From NCBI GenBank assembly GCA_021836865.1, contig JAKBHH010000002.1, positions 1 to 64,000 on the forward strand: 64,000 nt of DNA, read 5' to 3'. The notes under the pieces were generated by a model, which worked only from the letters and a program-made list of their open reading frames with translations, was not told the origin of the DNA and did no database searches. Each line of letters begins with the position of its first letter. Position 1 is the first letter of the stretch. Made by a program: the position numbers and the translations under genes. Below are positions 1 to 10,158 of the stretch, one piece after another. Source of the DNA: Acidobacteriota bacterium (GTDB lineage: Bacteria; Acidobacteriota; Terriglobia; Terriglobales; Acidobacteriaceae).

Positions 1-3000
1 ATGCATGGTTCGGTCAGTTCCGACGACTCTTGGTTCGGCATGAGCACCTCCTTGCCACCTACCGCGCATTCTTTTACCTCGCCTGTTTCTGGATCACCCT
101 CAGGCGGTGTTTATGAAACAGCCTCTATCAAGAATCCGCACAGGAGATGTGTGCTTGGCTGGATATTTAAGCTCGCCTGCAGGTTCACTGTGCGAGCTTT
201 GGGCTTGTTCATTGTGCTGAGCGCGGCAGGCCGGGCCGTATCACAACAAGTTGGCCCTCCGGTCATTTTCGTTCATGGCATCTGTTCACATCCAACAGAT
301 TGGGACCAGCTCCGTCTCTCACTCGCCGCCTACCTGAACACAAATGAGAGTTCCCTCTATCCGAACTCCCAGGTATATGTCGGAGTTGCAACAGGGCCGT
401 CCGCCACTAATGTCTATTTCTATGACGACAGTGGGAACCAATTGTCGAGCCCTCCACCCTCAAATGCGCGCTTCTTTAGCATCGCTTTTAACCCTGATGC
501 TTTTGGATCTGCGCAGCAGTGCCCGTCCTGCAACCCGATCACATTCGACACAGAAAGCGTGATGCAGCAGTCCATAAAGCAAAAAGGGGACGAGCTCGCA
601 GCCCTCATCGCGCGGATTAAGCAAATCACAAGCGTTCCGAAGGTCATCCTCGTTGCTCACAGCATGGGCGGATTGGACGCACGTTCTTATCTTGAGAATC
701 TCGGCACATTGCACAGCCACATAGAAGGGCGCGACTCCGACGTGATCGAGGTTACAACAATAGATACGCCTCATTTGGGTTCGCCTCTTGCTAGCCTTCA
801 ATCTGATGCGAGCTTCTTATCATTTGTCACTCAATACCTGCCTGGCGTTAGTGCCTGCATGGTCGACCAGTCTGAGGATACAAACGAACTCGCGCCCGGC
901 TCTCAGACCATGAATGATCTCAACTATCAAAGCAATGCGGCAGGGGACATCCCAAGCACCGTTTCATTTGATAGCATGGTTAACTATGTGTATGGCGCTT
1001 GCCAAGGCCTTTTCCCTAATAACCCATACTGCCTTGAAGAGCCTGCGTACGTCCTATTTGGCCAAGATCCGAACAACGACGGGGCGGTCTCTCTGACCTC
1101 CCAAAATCTGACGAATGCGTTGATTTCTTACCATTACTCATCCGGCCCGCACATTACTGCTCCGAGCACACCATTCACGGGCACTTGTACATCCGGTACG
1201 ATTTTGCATCTACTAGGATGCGTCGGCGTTCAGCAAAACACCCAGCTTCAAGTGGACGTCGACGTTATAAGCAACCTCCTTAAGAATTCAATTGACGTCG
1301 AGCCACAGACGGTCACTATCGCTTCCGGTCAAACTCAGCAGTTCACGGCCGCTTTGAACTACTCCACGCCAGTCGTGAACTGGATTTTGCTGGAGGATCC
1401 ATCGAGCACTGCCATTGATACCTATGGGACATTCCACGCTGGAGCGAACGGCACGTATCATGTAGTTGCCACGGATCAAGCAACTGGGAAGCAATACGGA
1501 ATGGCAACTGTCTCGGTCGTTACGTCTCAAGTTCCCACTGCCACAACAGGCTCAGCAACCTCCATATCAAGTACAAATGCAACCTTGAATGGGACGATCA
1601 ACCCTAACGGAAGCACAACTCAGTATTTATTCCTCTATGGAACCGGTCAGACACTGGCTGGAGCATCAGCCACCGGCACCTATAGCATTGGAGCTGGATC
1701 TAGCTCACAGGCTGTCTATGCAAATGCTTCCGGCTTGTCCGCTGGGAAGACGTACTACTACGAGCTCCAGGCTTGGAACAGCGCCAACTCCAGTTCAAAC
1801 CCAACGAATGGCGGAATCCTTAGCTTCACTGCGCCGAGCGCGGCCAAGTCCACTCCACTGGTTTCGGTCGCGCCAGGTTCGCAGAGCATAACAACGACAC
1901 AGCCCCTATCTGTGAGCGTCGTGGTTGTAGGCAACTCCGGAACAGCAACTGGATCTGTGACATTGACTGGGGGCGGCTACAACTCCTCGGCAGTCCCACT
2001 CGTGAATGGAAGTGTGCTCTTTAATATTTCGGCTGGCCAGCTCCTCGTCGGCTCCGATACATTGACCGCCACGTATACGCCCGACTCGTCAAGTTCCTCG
2101 ATCTATAACAGTGCTACAGACAATGCAACAGTATCGGTGACCACGCCAGGCAAATTGACTCCAACCGTGGCGGTTTCGCCTCTTTCAACCAGCATTACAA
2201 CGGCCCAGGGTGTGACGGTAAACGTCAGCGTATACACAAGCAGCGGTCCATCACCTACGGGAACCGTAACCGTCACGATGGGGAACTATACATCCCAGGC
2301 AACTCCGCTAACAAACGCGAGCGCAAGCGTCATTATTTCGGGAAGTTCCCTTTCTCCCGGCACCTACACGCCGACTGCTCATTACTCCGGCGACAACAAC
2401 TTTAACAGTGCATCCGGGACTGCCAATAACTCCGTCACGGTAGCCGCCCCGCCATCAGCGACGCTGACAGTGTCCGTGACGGGAAGCGGCAGTGTGTTAA
2501 GCACTGACGGACATATCAACTGCCCTGGGACCTGTTCGTATGCATATCCTGCTGGCACTTCAGTTCTACTCTCGGCGAATGAGGCGGCTGGATACTATGA
2601 CCAATGGAGCGGCTGCGATGGCATCGACGGCGTGACGGGCGATTGCATGCTCACGATGACTCAAAGTAGAACTGTCAGCATTGTCTTCACACAACAACCC
2701 AAGGGGATCATGCTTGTCCAGCCGGGAAGTTATACGTTTCCTCCTCAGGTTCTTGGAACTTCCAGCACTACGCAGCCTGAACTCGTCATCGCCAACGGAG
2801 GCGCAGCGCTCGACCAAGTCTTCGCTTCATTGGGCGGATTCAACGCAGCTGACTTCGCGCTGAATAATCAATGTCCCACCTATGGAGTGAACAGCACCTG
2901 TTACCTCTATGTCACGTTCACTCCAAGCGGACTTGGGACCCGCACCGCGTCTTTCACAGTGTCGAGCGCAAACGCAACAATAACCCCTCAAGTATTCACG

Positions 3001-6000
3001 CTAAGTGGCACAGGCGTCGTAATACCTACCGTGTCCGTGACACAATCGTCGACCGCGATAGCTGCAAGTCAGGCGCTGACTCTCGATGTATCCGTTTCGG
3101 GGTCGTATGGAACTCCCACAGGGTCGTTGAACATTTATTGTGGCGCATACAGCCTTATAGGCGTGCCTCTTTCCGGGGGTGGTGCTGTGGTCAATATCCC
3201 TGGTGGGTCGTTAACGCCCGGCAGTGATGTAATCTCGGTCGATTACCGCCCTGACACGCCCAGTTCGACAGTCTACCTTTATGCCGCTGCGAGCGTTTCT
3301 GTCACAGTCGCCGGAACTACATCCTACTCTGCGCCACCTGAACCCGTAGGGACGCAAAGCTCAATGCAAGGCGCGACGATTCTCATCCCAACAAGCGTCA
3401 CGCTGGGTTCGATCACCGCGACCACATTGGGAGCGACGAATCTTGACTTCAACCTCGCTTCTGGCGGAACCTGCGCTGTGGGAACCGCCTACACCGCAGG
3501 GCAGACCTGCACGGTGAACTATACGTTTACTCCCTCGGTGCCTGGAACGAGGATGGGCGCCATCAATGTTTACGATAACGCATCGCCCGCGCCACACATA
3601 GTTTCGACGGTCTATGTCAACGGCATTGGTACTGGGCCGCAAGTCGCCTTTTCACCGGGTGTCCAGAGCACGATATTGCCGCTCATCATCCAGGAGAATC
3701 CCGGCGGAATTGCTGTCGATGGGAGCGGGAACCTCTACATCGCAGACTACGACAACAACGAGGTTCTCAAGGAGACCTTCTCGGGCGGCAAATACGCTGA
3801 AACCACGATAGGCAGCAGTTGGAATCAACCTCGATCAGTCGCTGTGGATGGGGCTGGCGCGGTCTATGTTGCAGAGTCTGGCATGAACCGCGTAGTAATG
3901 GAAACTCCTTCAGGGGGCAGCTACGTGCAGAGCACGGTTGCAAGCGGTCTTGGGTATCCATCCGGTGTTGCGGTGGATGGGACCGGCAACGTCTATATTG
4001 CCGACTCGCAGAACAATCAGATCCTGATGGAGACTTTAACCGCCAGCGGTTACGTTCAGAGCACAATACCCACCAGTGGCCTTAGCTGGCCAAATGGCAT
4101 AGCTGTGGATGGAAGCGGGGACATTTACATCGCTGATCAGTACAACAACCGCGTATTGAAGGAGACGTTTTCGGGCGGCAGTTACACACAAAGCACAATT
4201 ATCGGTAGTTTGAACAACCCACGCGGCGTTGCCGTAGATCCGAATGGGGATGTCTATATCGCTGATTCACAGGACAACCAAGTGCTGGAGGAGACGCCTT
4301 CGGCCAGTGGCTACGTTGAAAGCACGATCGGATCAGGGGTGTCCTATCCTTGCTGGGTGACGCTTGATGGGAGTGGAAACCTCTTTATCTCAGGTTATAA
4401 CCTTCTGAAGGAAGATGTGTCAGATCCACCCAGTGTCAGCTTTGAATCAGCCGCGAGCGGATCAACTAGCGCAGACAGTCCAAAAACGATTACACTCGCC
4501 AATATTGGCAACGCGCCTCTGACTTTTCCGGTTCCACCCAGCGGAAATGACCCCAGCATCTCGACGAACTTCTCGGTAGGCAATTCCACCACATGTCCGC
4601 AATTGAGTCAGAGCAGTTCCCCAGGAACATTGGCGGCAGGAACGAGCTGTGCTTATGCTCTGGATTTCTCTCCGACGGAAGGCGGAAACATCACTGGCTC
4701 ATTGCGTTTGAGCGACAACAACCTGAACTTGGCGAATGGAGTTCAGACGATCTCCCTCAATGGAATTGGCACGTGGGTAGCAACGATCACGGTGACCCTG
4801 GCTTCTTCCAGCATCACAACGACGCAAGTATTGCCGGTGACGGTCACAGTAAGCGGCGGAGCAGGCAGCCCAACACCTACTGGAACTGTCACGGTTTCTA
4901 GTGGCAGCTACACCTCGTTCGCAGGAGCACTGAGCGGGGGGAGCGCCACGATCAACATCCCGGCCGGCTCGCTGGCAGCTGGCAATGATACCCTGACCAC
5001 CACCTACACGCCCGACAGCAGCGGTTCCTCGACCTATAACAGCGCAGCGGGCACAATTTCAGTGACAGTAACGAAGGTGGTGCCCACGGTCACGGTGACA
5101 CCGTCGTCGAACAGCATCAGCACGACCCAGGCAGTGTCGGTGACAGTGACCGTAGCCGGCACGCCGACGCCAACGGGGAGCGTCACTCTCTCCGGGGGTG
5201 GATACACTTCGGCGGCCACGACCCTCAGCAGCGGCAGTGCCACGATCAACATCCCGGCCAACTCGCTGAGTGCAGGCACCGAAAACCTCGTGGTCAGCTA
5301 TACGCCGGATTCTTCCAGCTCCTCGATCTATAACAGTGCAACGGGGGCGAACTCCATCAACGTAACCCAGGCCAAGTCCACACCCACAGTGACGGTGACG
5401 CCTTCTGCCTCCAGCATCACCACGGCGCAGCCGCTGACGGTGACGGTGGCAGTCAGCGGCGGCACCGGCAACCCGACCCCCACCGGCTCGGTGACACTGA
5501 CTGGGGGCGGCTACACCTTTCCTGCCGCGACTCTCAGCAGCGGCAGCGCAACGATCAATATCCCGGCCAACTCGCTGAGCGCAGGCACCGACAGCCTGGC
5601 GGCCAACTATTCCCCGGACTCGTCCACTTCTTCGATTTACAGCAGCGCCTCCGGATCGGTCACCGTCACGGTGACCAATCCGGCGAAGACTACGCCGACG
5701 GTGACGGTGACACCCTCTGCGTCAAGTATCTCCACGGCGCAACCTCTGACGGTAACTGTGGCGGTCAGCGGTGGCACGGGCAACTCGATGCCCACCGGCT
5801 CAGTGACACTGACCGGCGGCGGATATACTTCGGCGGCTACGATCCTTACCAGCGGAAGTGCCACGATCAGCATCCAGGCTGGGAAGCTGAGTACAGGCAG
5901 CGACACTCTGGCGGTCAATTACATCCCGGACAGTTCCAGCTCGTCTACCTACAACAGCGCCTCGGGATCGGCTTCGGTGACTGTGATCGTTGCGGCGAAG

Positions 6001-7773
6001 ACCACACCCACGGTGACGGTGACGCCGTCCGCATCAAGCATCACTACGGCCCAGCCGCTGACGGTGACCGTGGCAGTCAACGGCGGTAGTAGCAACCCGG
6101 CGCCAACCGGCTCGGTGACACTGACCGGCAGCGGCTACACTTCTGCCGCAACAACTCTGAGCAGTGGCAGCGCCTCCATCAACATCCCCGCTGGATCGCT
6201 GGCGACGGGCAGCGACACACTGACCGTCAGCTACACTCCCGATTCCAACAGTTCCTCAGCCTACAACAGCGCTACCGGATCGGCCACGGTTGCGGTTACC
6301 AACCCGGCGAAGACCACGCCCACGGTCACGGTGACGCCATCCGCATCGAGCATCACCACGGCGCAGTCTCTTACAGTGACGGTCTCGGTGAACGGCGGAA
6401 GCGGCAACCCGACGCCGACCGGCTCAGTGACGCTGAGCGGCGGCGGATATACTTCGGCGGCCACGATTCTCGCCAGCGGCAGTGCCACGATCTACATCCC
6501 TGCCAACTCGCTGAGCGCAGGTACAGACAGCCTGGCAGTCAACTATACCCCGGACTCATCCAGCTCCTCGACCTACAACAGCGCCTCCGGATCAGCGACC
6601 GTCTCGGTGACGACTCCGGCCAAGACCACCCCCACAGTCACTGTCACGCCGACCGCGTCGAGCATCACCACGGCGCAGTCTCTTACAGTGACGGTCTCGG
6701 TGAACGGCGGAAGCGGCGACCCGACGCCGACCGGCTCAGTGACGCTGAGCGGCGGCGGATATACTTCGGCGGCCACGATTCTCGCCAGCGGCAGTGCCAC
6801 GATCTACATCCCGTCCAACTCGCTGAGTGCGGGCACCGACAGCCTGGCAGTTACCTACACCCCGGACTCGTCCAGCTCCTCGACCTACAACAGTGCTTTC
6901 GGATCAGCGACCGTCACGGTCACCACTCCGGCCAAGACCACACCGACCGTGACGGTGACGGCTTCTGCGTCCAGCATCACAGCGACCCAGCCGTTGACGG
7001 TGACAGTCGCAGTAAACGGTGGGACGGGCAACCCGACGCCGACCGGGACTGTGATCCTGAGCAGCGGAAGCTATAGTGCACAACAGACATTGGCCAGCGG
7101 CACGGCCAGCTTCACCATTCCAGCCGGGACACTGGGCAATGGTGCGAATACTCTGACGGCCAGTTACTCCGGGGACACGACTTACACTGTTGCCAGCTCG
7201 ACAAGCACCGTTACGGTCGAGCCGGTTTCGATCTCGGCAACTACGCCTTCGCCGGTAAACCCAGGGAGCAGCACCACTTCAGCCTTAACGCTGACCGGAA
7301 GCAGCGGTTACTCCGGTACAATGAATTTGAGCTGTTCGCTGACCAGTTCTCCGGCTGGCGCACAGAGTCTTCCCACCTGCACGCTGAATCCGGCGAACGT
7401 CACCCTCGCCTCCGGTGGCGGCGGTACGTCGACGCTAACCGTGAAAACGACGGCAGCCTCAACCGCTGCTCTGGCGCGGCCAACAGGCCAGCACTTGTGG
7501 AAGCTCGGTGGTGGTACGGTGCTGGCAGCATTGCTGCTCTTCGGCATTCCGTTTCGTCGCCGCCGCTGGACATCGATTCTGGCTCTGCTGCTGTTGGTCG
7601 CCACTGCCGGAGCAATCGGTTGTGGTGGGGGCGGGGGCACAAGCGGCGGAGGTGGAGGCGGCTCAAGCACACCAGCAACCACAGCAGGTAACTACTCATT
7701 CACGGTAGCCGCAATCGATTCGGCCAACGCCAAGATCACGGCTTCGACAACAATTTCAGTTATCGTTCAATAA
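1..7773 (+). CDS. Giant exported lipase-like protein with Ig-like and NHL repeats
   Basis: This is a 2590-residue open frame; the ATG at base 1 may not be the true start because the window begins there. A hydrophobic export segment lies at about residues 50-82. An alpha/beta-hydrolase (PGAP1/triacylglycerol-lipase-like) domain follows at about 85-425, with the oxyanion-side VHGI at 91-94 and nucleophile Ser221 in VAHSMGG. Next come an Ig-like and an FnIII-like segment (430-615), Big_3_5-type Ig repeats, a choice-of-anchor-D-like part, about six NHL beta-propeller repeats (about 1210-1470, VAVDGxGxVYIADS pattern), then about eight near-identical Ig-like repeats of about 104 residues. The C-terminus has two hydrophobic stretches flanking FRRRRW and a GCGGGGG tail. 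I infer an envelope-anchored or secreted esterase/adhesin. The lipase call is good; the substrate is unknown. Confidence 0.8.
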   Translation: MHGSVSSDDSWFGMSTSLPPTAHSFTSPVSGSPSGGVYETASIKNPHRRCVLGWIFKLACRFTVRALGLFIVLSAAGRAVSQQVGPPVIFVHGICSHPTDWDQLRLSLAAYLNTNESSLYPNSQVYVGVATGPSATNVYFYDDSGNQLSSPPPSNARFFSIAFNPDAFGSAQQCPSCNPITFDTESVMQQSIKQKGDELAALIARIKQITSVPKVILVAHSMGGLDARSYLENLGTLHSHIEGRDSDVIEVTTIDTPHLGSPLASLQSDASFLSFVTQYLPGVSACMVDQSEDTNELAPGSQTMNDLNYQSNAAGDIPSTVSFDSMVNYVYGACQGLFPNNPYCLEEPAYVLFGQDPNNDGAVSLTSQNLTNALISYHYSSGPHITAPSTPFTGTCTSGTILHLLGCVGVQQNTQLQVDVDVISNLLKNSIDVEPQTVTIASGQTQQFTAALNYSTPVVNWILLEDPSSTAIDTYGTFHAGANGTYHVVATDQATGKQYGMATVSVVTSQVPTATTGSATSISSTNATLNGTINPNGSTTQYLFLYGTGQTLAGASATGTYSIGAGSSSQAVYANASGLSAGKTYYYELQAWNSANSSSNPTNGGILSFTAPSAAKSTPLVSVAPGSQSITTTQPLSVSVVVVGNSGTATGSVTLTGGGYNSSAVPLVNGSVLFNISAGQLLVGSDTLTATYTPDSSSSSIYNSATDNATVSVTTPGKLTPTVAVSPLSTSITTAQGVTVNVSVYTSSGPSPTGTVTVTMGNYTSQATPLTNASASVIISGSSLSPGTYTPTAHYSGDNNFNSASGTANNSVTVAAPPSATLTVSVTGSGSVLSTDGHINCPGTCSYAYPAGTSVLLSANEAAGYYDQWSGCDGIDGVTGDCMLTMTQSRTVSIVFTQQPKGIMLVQPGSYTFPPQVLGTSSTTQPELVIANGGAALDQVFASLGGFNAADFALNNQCPTYGVNSTCYLYVTFTPSGLGTRTASFTVSSANATITPQVFTLSGTGVVIPTVSVTQSSTAIAASQALTLDVSVSGSYGTPTGSLNIYCGAYSLIGVPLSGGGAVVNIPGGSLTPGSDVISVDYRPDTPSSTVYLYAAASVSVTVAGTTSYSAPPEPVGTQSSMQGATILIPTSVTLGSITATTLGATNLDFNLASGGTCAVGTAYTAGQTCTVNYTFTPSVPGTRMGAINVYDNASPAPHIVSTVYVNGIGTGPQVAFSPGVQSTILPLIIQENPGGIAVDGSGNLYIADYDNNEVLKETFSGGKYAETTIGSSWNQPRSVAVDGAGAVYVAESGMNRVVMETPSGGSYVQSTVASGLGYPSGVAVDGTGNVYIADSQNNQILMETLTASGYVQSTIPTSGLSWPNGIAVDGSGDIYIADQYNNRVLKETFSGGSYTQSTIIGSLNNPRGVAVDPNGDVYIADSQDNQVLEETPSASGYVESTIGSGVSYPCWVTLDGSGNLFISGYNLLKEDVSDPPSVSFESAASGSTSADSPKTITLANIGNAPLTFPVPPSGNDPSISTNFSVGNSTTCPQLSQSSSPGTLAAGTSCAYALDFSPTEGGNITGSLRLSDNNLNLANGVQTISLNGIGTWVATITVTLASSSITTTQVLPVTVTVSGGAGSPTPTGTVTVSSGSYTSFAGALSGGSATINIPAGSLAAGNDTLTTTYTPDSSGSSTYNSAAGTISVTVTKVVPTVTVTPSSNSISTTQAVSVTVTVAGTPTPTGSVTLSGGGYTSAATTLSSGSATINIPANSLSAGTENLVVSYTPDSSSSSIYNSATGANSINVTQAKSTPTVTVTPSASSITTAQPLTVTVAVSGGTGNPTPTGSVTLTGGGYTFPAATLSSGSATINIPANSLSAGTDSLAANYSPDSSTSSIYSSASGSVTVTVTNPAKTTPTVTVTPSASSISTAQPLTVTVAVSGGTGNSMPTGSVTLTGGGYTSAATILTSGSATISIQAGKLSTGSDTLAVNYIPDSSSSSTYNSASGSASVTVIVAAKTTPTVTVTPSASSITTAQPLTVTVAVNGGSSNPAPTGSVTLTGSGYTSAATTLSSGSASINIPAGSLATGSDTLTVSYTPDSNSSSAYNSATGSATVAVTNPAKTTPTVTVTPSASSITTAQSLTVTVSVNGGSGNPTPTGSVTLSGGGYTSAATILASGSATIYIPANSLSAGTDSLAVNYTPDSSSSSTYNSASGSATVSVTTPAKTTPTVTVTPTASSITTAQSLTVTVSVNGGSGDPTPTGSVTLSGGGYTSAATILASGSATIYIPSNSLSAGTDSLAVTYTPDSSSSSTYNSAFGSATVTVTTPAKTTPTVTVTASASSITATQPLTVTVAVNGGTGNPTPTGTVILSSGSYSAQQTLASGTASFTIPAGTLGNGANTLTASYSGDTTYTVASSTSTVTVEPVSISATTPSPVNPGSSTTSALTLTGSSGYSGTMNLSCSLTSSPAGAQSLPTCTLNPANVTLASGGGGTSTLTVKTTAASTAALARPTGQHLWKLGGGTVLAALLLFGIPFRRRRWTSILALLLLVATAGAIGCGGGGGTSGGGGGGSSTPATTAGNYSFTVAAIDSANAKITASTTISVIVQ
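4790..7010 (+). repeat. Tandem ~312-bp repeats coding Ig-like domains
   Basis: In-frame tandem repeats of about 312 bases (104 residues) inside the giant CDS. Each unit carries a TPTVTVTPSASSIT start, a PTGSVTL strand and a YTPDSSSSSTYNSASGS end. The copies starting near 6340 and 6652 are offset by exactly 312 bases and are almost identical over at least 140 bases, which points to recent duplication or gene conversion. The copy number is likely to vary between strains, and the segment is prone to assembly error. Confidence 0.85.
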
Positions 7774-8108
7774 GAAAGATTCTCAAGAACTCAGAGGCTG
7801 GGAGTTGACGAGTGCTCGCTCCGTCGGAGGCGCCAGGTTGTTGAGATGAGAAAGCTCATTGGTTTGGTCTGGAGCTTCTTTACACTCCTTGGAACGTCCA
7901 AGAAGCCACGAGTTCCTCCACGATCAGGTATCGAGAACCGGGGCTGGGTTGAGAAGTTCTGGACCGCGCTTTCGTGAATGCATTCGGCCTAACCGAATCC
8001 TTTAACTTGGTCCAGAATTTGGTCCAGTTGTGCGCCGAAAGGACTCCAATTTGTCCACTCGGCTCCTCTCTAATCCGTTGAAAACACATGTACTCCGGCG
8101 CTTATCCG
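7774..8108. other. Non-coding stretch upstream of the integrase element
   Basis: I see no convincing gene here. The stretch holds the dispersed repeat at 7916-7950 and a close pair of TTGGTCCAG copies near 8015-8030. The minus-strand ORF 7880-8089 has no recognisable product. The sequence fits the flank or end of an integrated element. Confidence 0.5.
7916..7950. repeat. Dispersed 35-bp repeat, copy A
   Basis: This segment begins CTCCACGATCAGGTA and matches bases 40281-40315 at 29 of 35 positions, the first 15 of them identical. Read on the minus strand, both copies sit in short ORFs that share a GSxYLIVE peptide. The repeat lies outside genes in both places and beside mobile or decaying DNA in both. 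Its function is unknown; it may be a small intergenic repeat family or the end of a mobile element. Confidence 0.6.
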
Positions 8109-8158
<50 letters not shown>

Positions 8159-8422
8159 TCAAATCAATAACTTAGAGCAGCAGAGAGCGGCCAGAAATCC
8201 GCCAATTTTTCAAATTGTGCCCATTTTTGTGCCCACGCTCCTTCAAAATGGACGCCCTGTCCATAGCAATCCTGCTCAGTTGTTTCCCTCCTCGGTGAAT
8301 CGACTCGACACGCTTCCTGACTTCGGTTGATCGCCCCATTTGCGCGAATTTCCCTCCTGCTCCAATCTCCATTCGCGCGGGCCGTTTTGGCGTCGCGCCC
8401 TACCGAGAGACAGGAGCGCTCT

Positions 8423-9541
8423 ATGGCAGTTTTCAAACGAGGCGGAGTGTGGTGGTACAAGTTCTACTTCGCCGGTCAATTCATTCGCGAATCGTCAAAA
8501 TCGACCTCGAAAACCGTCGCCAAGGATGCGGAAAACCAAAGACGGCGTGAACTCGAACAGGGCTATCACAATCTTCGTCAGAAGCGAGAGATTCGTATCC
8601 GTCTCTTGCGGGACATAGCGGATGAATATTTGGCGGATTACAAACTGCGGTTTCGCGGAGTCACCTTCGCCGAATATGCGATCGGCCACGTTGTACGGCA
8701 CCTCGGCGACAAACTGCTGGTCGATATCGGGGAAGCCGAGGTTCTGGGCTACCAAACCGCACGTCTCAAAGAATCCGCTTCGGCAAAATCCATTAACGAG
8801 GAGGTCCGGTTCCTTCTGACCATGATGGGAGAGCCCGGTGAAGTGATTCGAGTCCGGCTCCGAAAGAAGAAGAAACTCAAGTTGCCGGTGCGCCGGAAGA
8901 TTGGTAAGGCATATGAGCCGGAAGAGACGGAGAAAATGGGGCAACTCTCGCGCAATTCGCGTTCTCCGCATATTCACCTCGCCCTCACCATGGCCCTGAA
9001 CGCTGGCATGCGCGATGCGGAGATCAAGTCGCTCACCTGGAGCCAGATTCATCTGGACAAAGGCTACCTGCAGGTTGGAAGAAGCAAGACGGCTGCGGGC
9101 GAAGGGCGGACGATTCCCATTAACTCGTTGCTCCTTCAGGCCATCGTCGAATATCGCGCGACCTATCAGAAGAAGTTCAAGGAGATTCGAGAGGAGTGGT
9201 ATGTCTTTCCGTTCGGGAGACCACGGCCTTGGGACCCCACGCGACATGTGACCACTCTCAAAACGGCATGGAAAAACATTCGAAAGAATGCCAACGTCAC
9301 AGGCAGGTGGCACGATCATCGCCACACGCTGATCACGCAGTTGGCCGAGAGCGGAGCCGGGGAGGAGACGATACGGCAGATCGTCGGCCACGTCTCCAAA
9401 GAAGTTCTCAGAGATTACCTCCATGTACGTATGAAGGCGAAGCGGGAGGCACTTGAGGGCATCGTGCCGCTGCCTGGCGGGATCGAAGCGGCGAGGAACG
9501 GCAATTTCGAGGCGGCGCATCGGGATTTGACCGAAACGTAA
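8423..9541 (+). CDS. Tyrosine-type site-specific integrase
   Basis: A 372-residue tyrosine recombinase. I chose ATG 8423 (MAVFKRGGVWWYKF) over the ORF-track start because it is preceded by CAGGAG at 7-8 bases and begins with the usual integrase N-terminal strand; the upstream 32 codons look non-coding. A SAM-like core-binding part spans about residues 60-150 and the catalytic domain about 175-345. The catalytic residues are visible: Arg197 (AGMRDAEI), His297 and Arg300 (HDHRHT, where HDLRHT is more usual), His323 (GHVS) and Tyr332 (DYLHV). The gene looks intact. It lies just downstream of the tRNA-Asn fragment and just upstream of an excisionase-like gene, the usual layout of an integrative element end. 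Confidence 0.93.
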   Translation: MAVFKRGGVWWYKFYFAGQFIRESSKSTSKTVAKDAENQRRRELEQGYHNLRQKREIRIRLLRDIADEYLADYKLRFRGVTFAEYAIGHVVRHLGDKLLVDIGEAEVLGYQTARLKESASAKSINEEVRFLLTMMGEPGEVIRVRLRKKKKLKLPVRRKIGKAYEPEETEKMGQLSRNSRSPHIHLALTMALNAGMRDAEIKSLTWSQIHLDKGYLQVGRSKTAAGEGRTIPINSLLLQAIVEYRATYQKKFKEIREEWYVFPFGRPRPWDPTRHVTTLKTAWKNIRKNANVTGRWHDHRHTLITQLAESGAGEETIRQIVGHVSKEVLRDYLHVRMKAKREALEGIVPLPGGIEAARNGNFEAAHRDLTET

Positions 9542-9625
9542 GACCAAACTATGTTCAGCGCCTGCGTGCTTCGATCGTCCACGCGATGGAAGCAGCAGGC
9601 ATTTTTCTTAAACTGCGAGGTGTAT

Positions 9626-9859
9626 ATGGAATCCCTTCTTACGGAAAACGAAGTCTCGGCGAGCCTTAAGGTAAGCCTGGCCTGCCTCCGCCGCTGGAGA
9701 CTCCAAGGCGCAGGACCGCAATACGTGAAAGTCAACAATATGGTCCGCTATCGCGAGGCGGATGTCTCAGCATGGTTAAGAGAGTTGCCAACGGCGGGGA
9801 ACGGCCGGCGACTCGGTCCAAAGAGCGTTATCAGAACCAAGCTGGCGGTTAGCGCCTGA
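9626..9859 (+). CDS. Excisionase/AlpA-like helix-turn-helix protein
   Basis: A 77-residue protein. ATG 9626 is preceded by GCGAGG at about 5 bases; the longer ORF-track start adds an implausible N-terminus. The sequence LLTENEVSASLKVSLACLRR followed by a basic wing (VRYREADVSAWL) is a MerR-like HTH_17 fold, the form used by AlpA and excisionase proteins. Such proteins bend att DNA and steer integrases toward excision. It follows the integrase by 84 bases and probably belongs to the same element. A plain transcriptional regulator is the alternative. Confidence 0.75.
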   Translation: MESLLTENEVSASLKVSLACLRRWRLQGAGPQYVKVNNMVRYREADVSAWLRELPTAGNGRRLGPKSVIRTKLAVSA

Positions 9860-10050
9860 TCTGGCGACCGCCCTGGATTCACGAATCGCGGCGACTCACT
9901 CAACTCGCATTGTCGAGCGACATGCTGGTTGGGCTTTCTCAAATCCAGTCGGTTTTGTCACGAACATTGACACCCGAAGATTACAGGTGAAAATGGTGAT
10001 ACGAAGAGCTGCGCGTGATTCTGTTCTTTGTTTCCTCTTCGCTCGGGTGA

Positions 10051-10158
10051 ATGATGAGCAACGAGTTCGACATGGAATCCGAATGGATCACCGAGTTGGG
10101 AAAGGCGCGCAGCGACGAATATACGGAGAAGATTCTTGCCTGGCTGCAATCTTCTTAA
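10051..10158 (+). CDS. Small ORF of 35 residues at the element junction
   Basis: This frame (MMSNEFDMESEWITELG...) encodes a hydrophilic peptide ending WLQSS. It is absent from the ORF track because of its length. It stops 12 bases into the point where the following permease homology begins (10146). No family is recognised. It could be a real small gene of the integrated element, truncated at the junction, or chance coding. The flanking 9860-10050 holds nothing I can name. Confidence 0.25.
   Translation: MMSNEFDMESEWITELGKARSDEYTEKILAWLQSS

Noticed and set aside
4790-7010. CRISPR-like array
   Set aside because: The repeats are about 312 bases, contiguous and in frame; they code for Ig-like domains and have no spacers.
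8495-9547. 350-codon minus-strand ORF opposite the integrase
   Set aside because: The integrase frame carries all catalytic residues; the reverse frame has no recognisable pattern.
9987-10145. N-terminal extension of the first permease (ORF track start 9987)
   Set aside because: The residues are polar and unrelated to permeases; homology begins only at about 10146.
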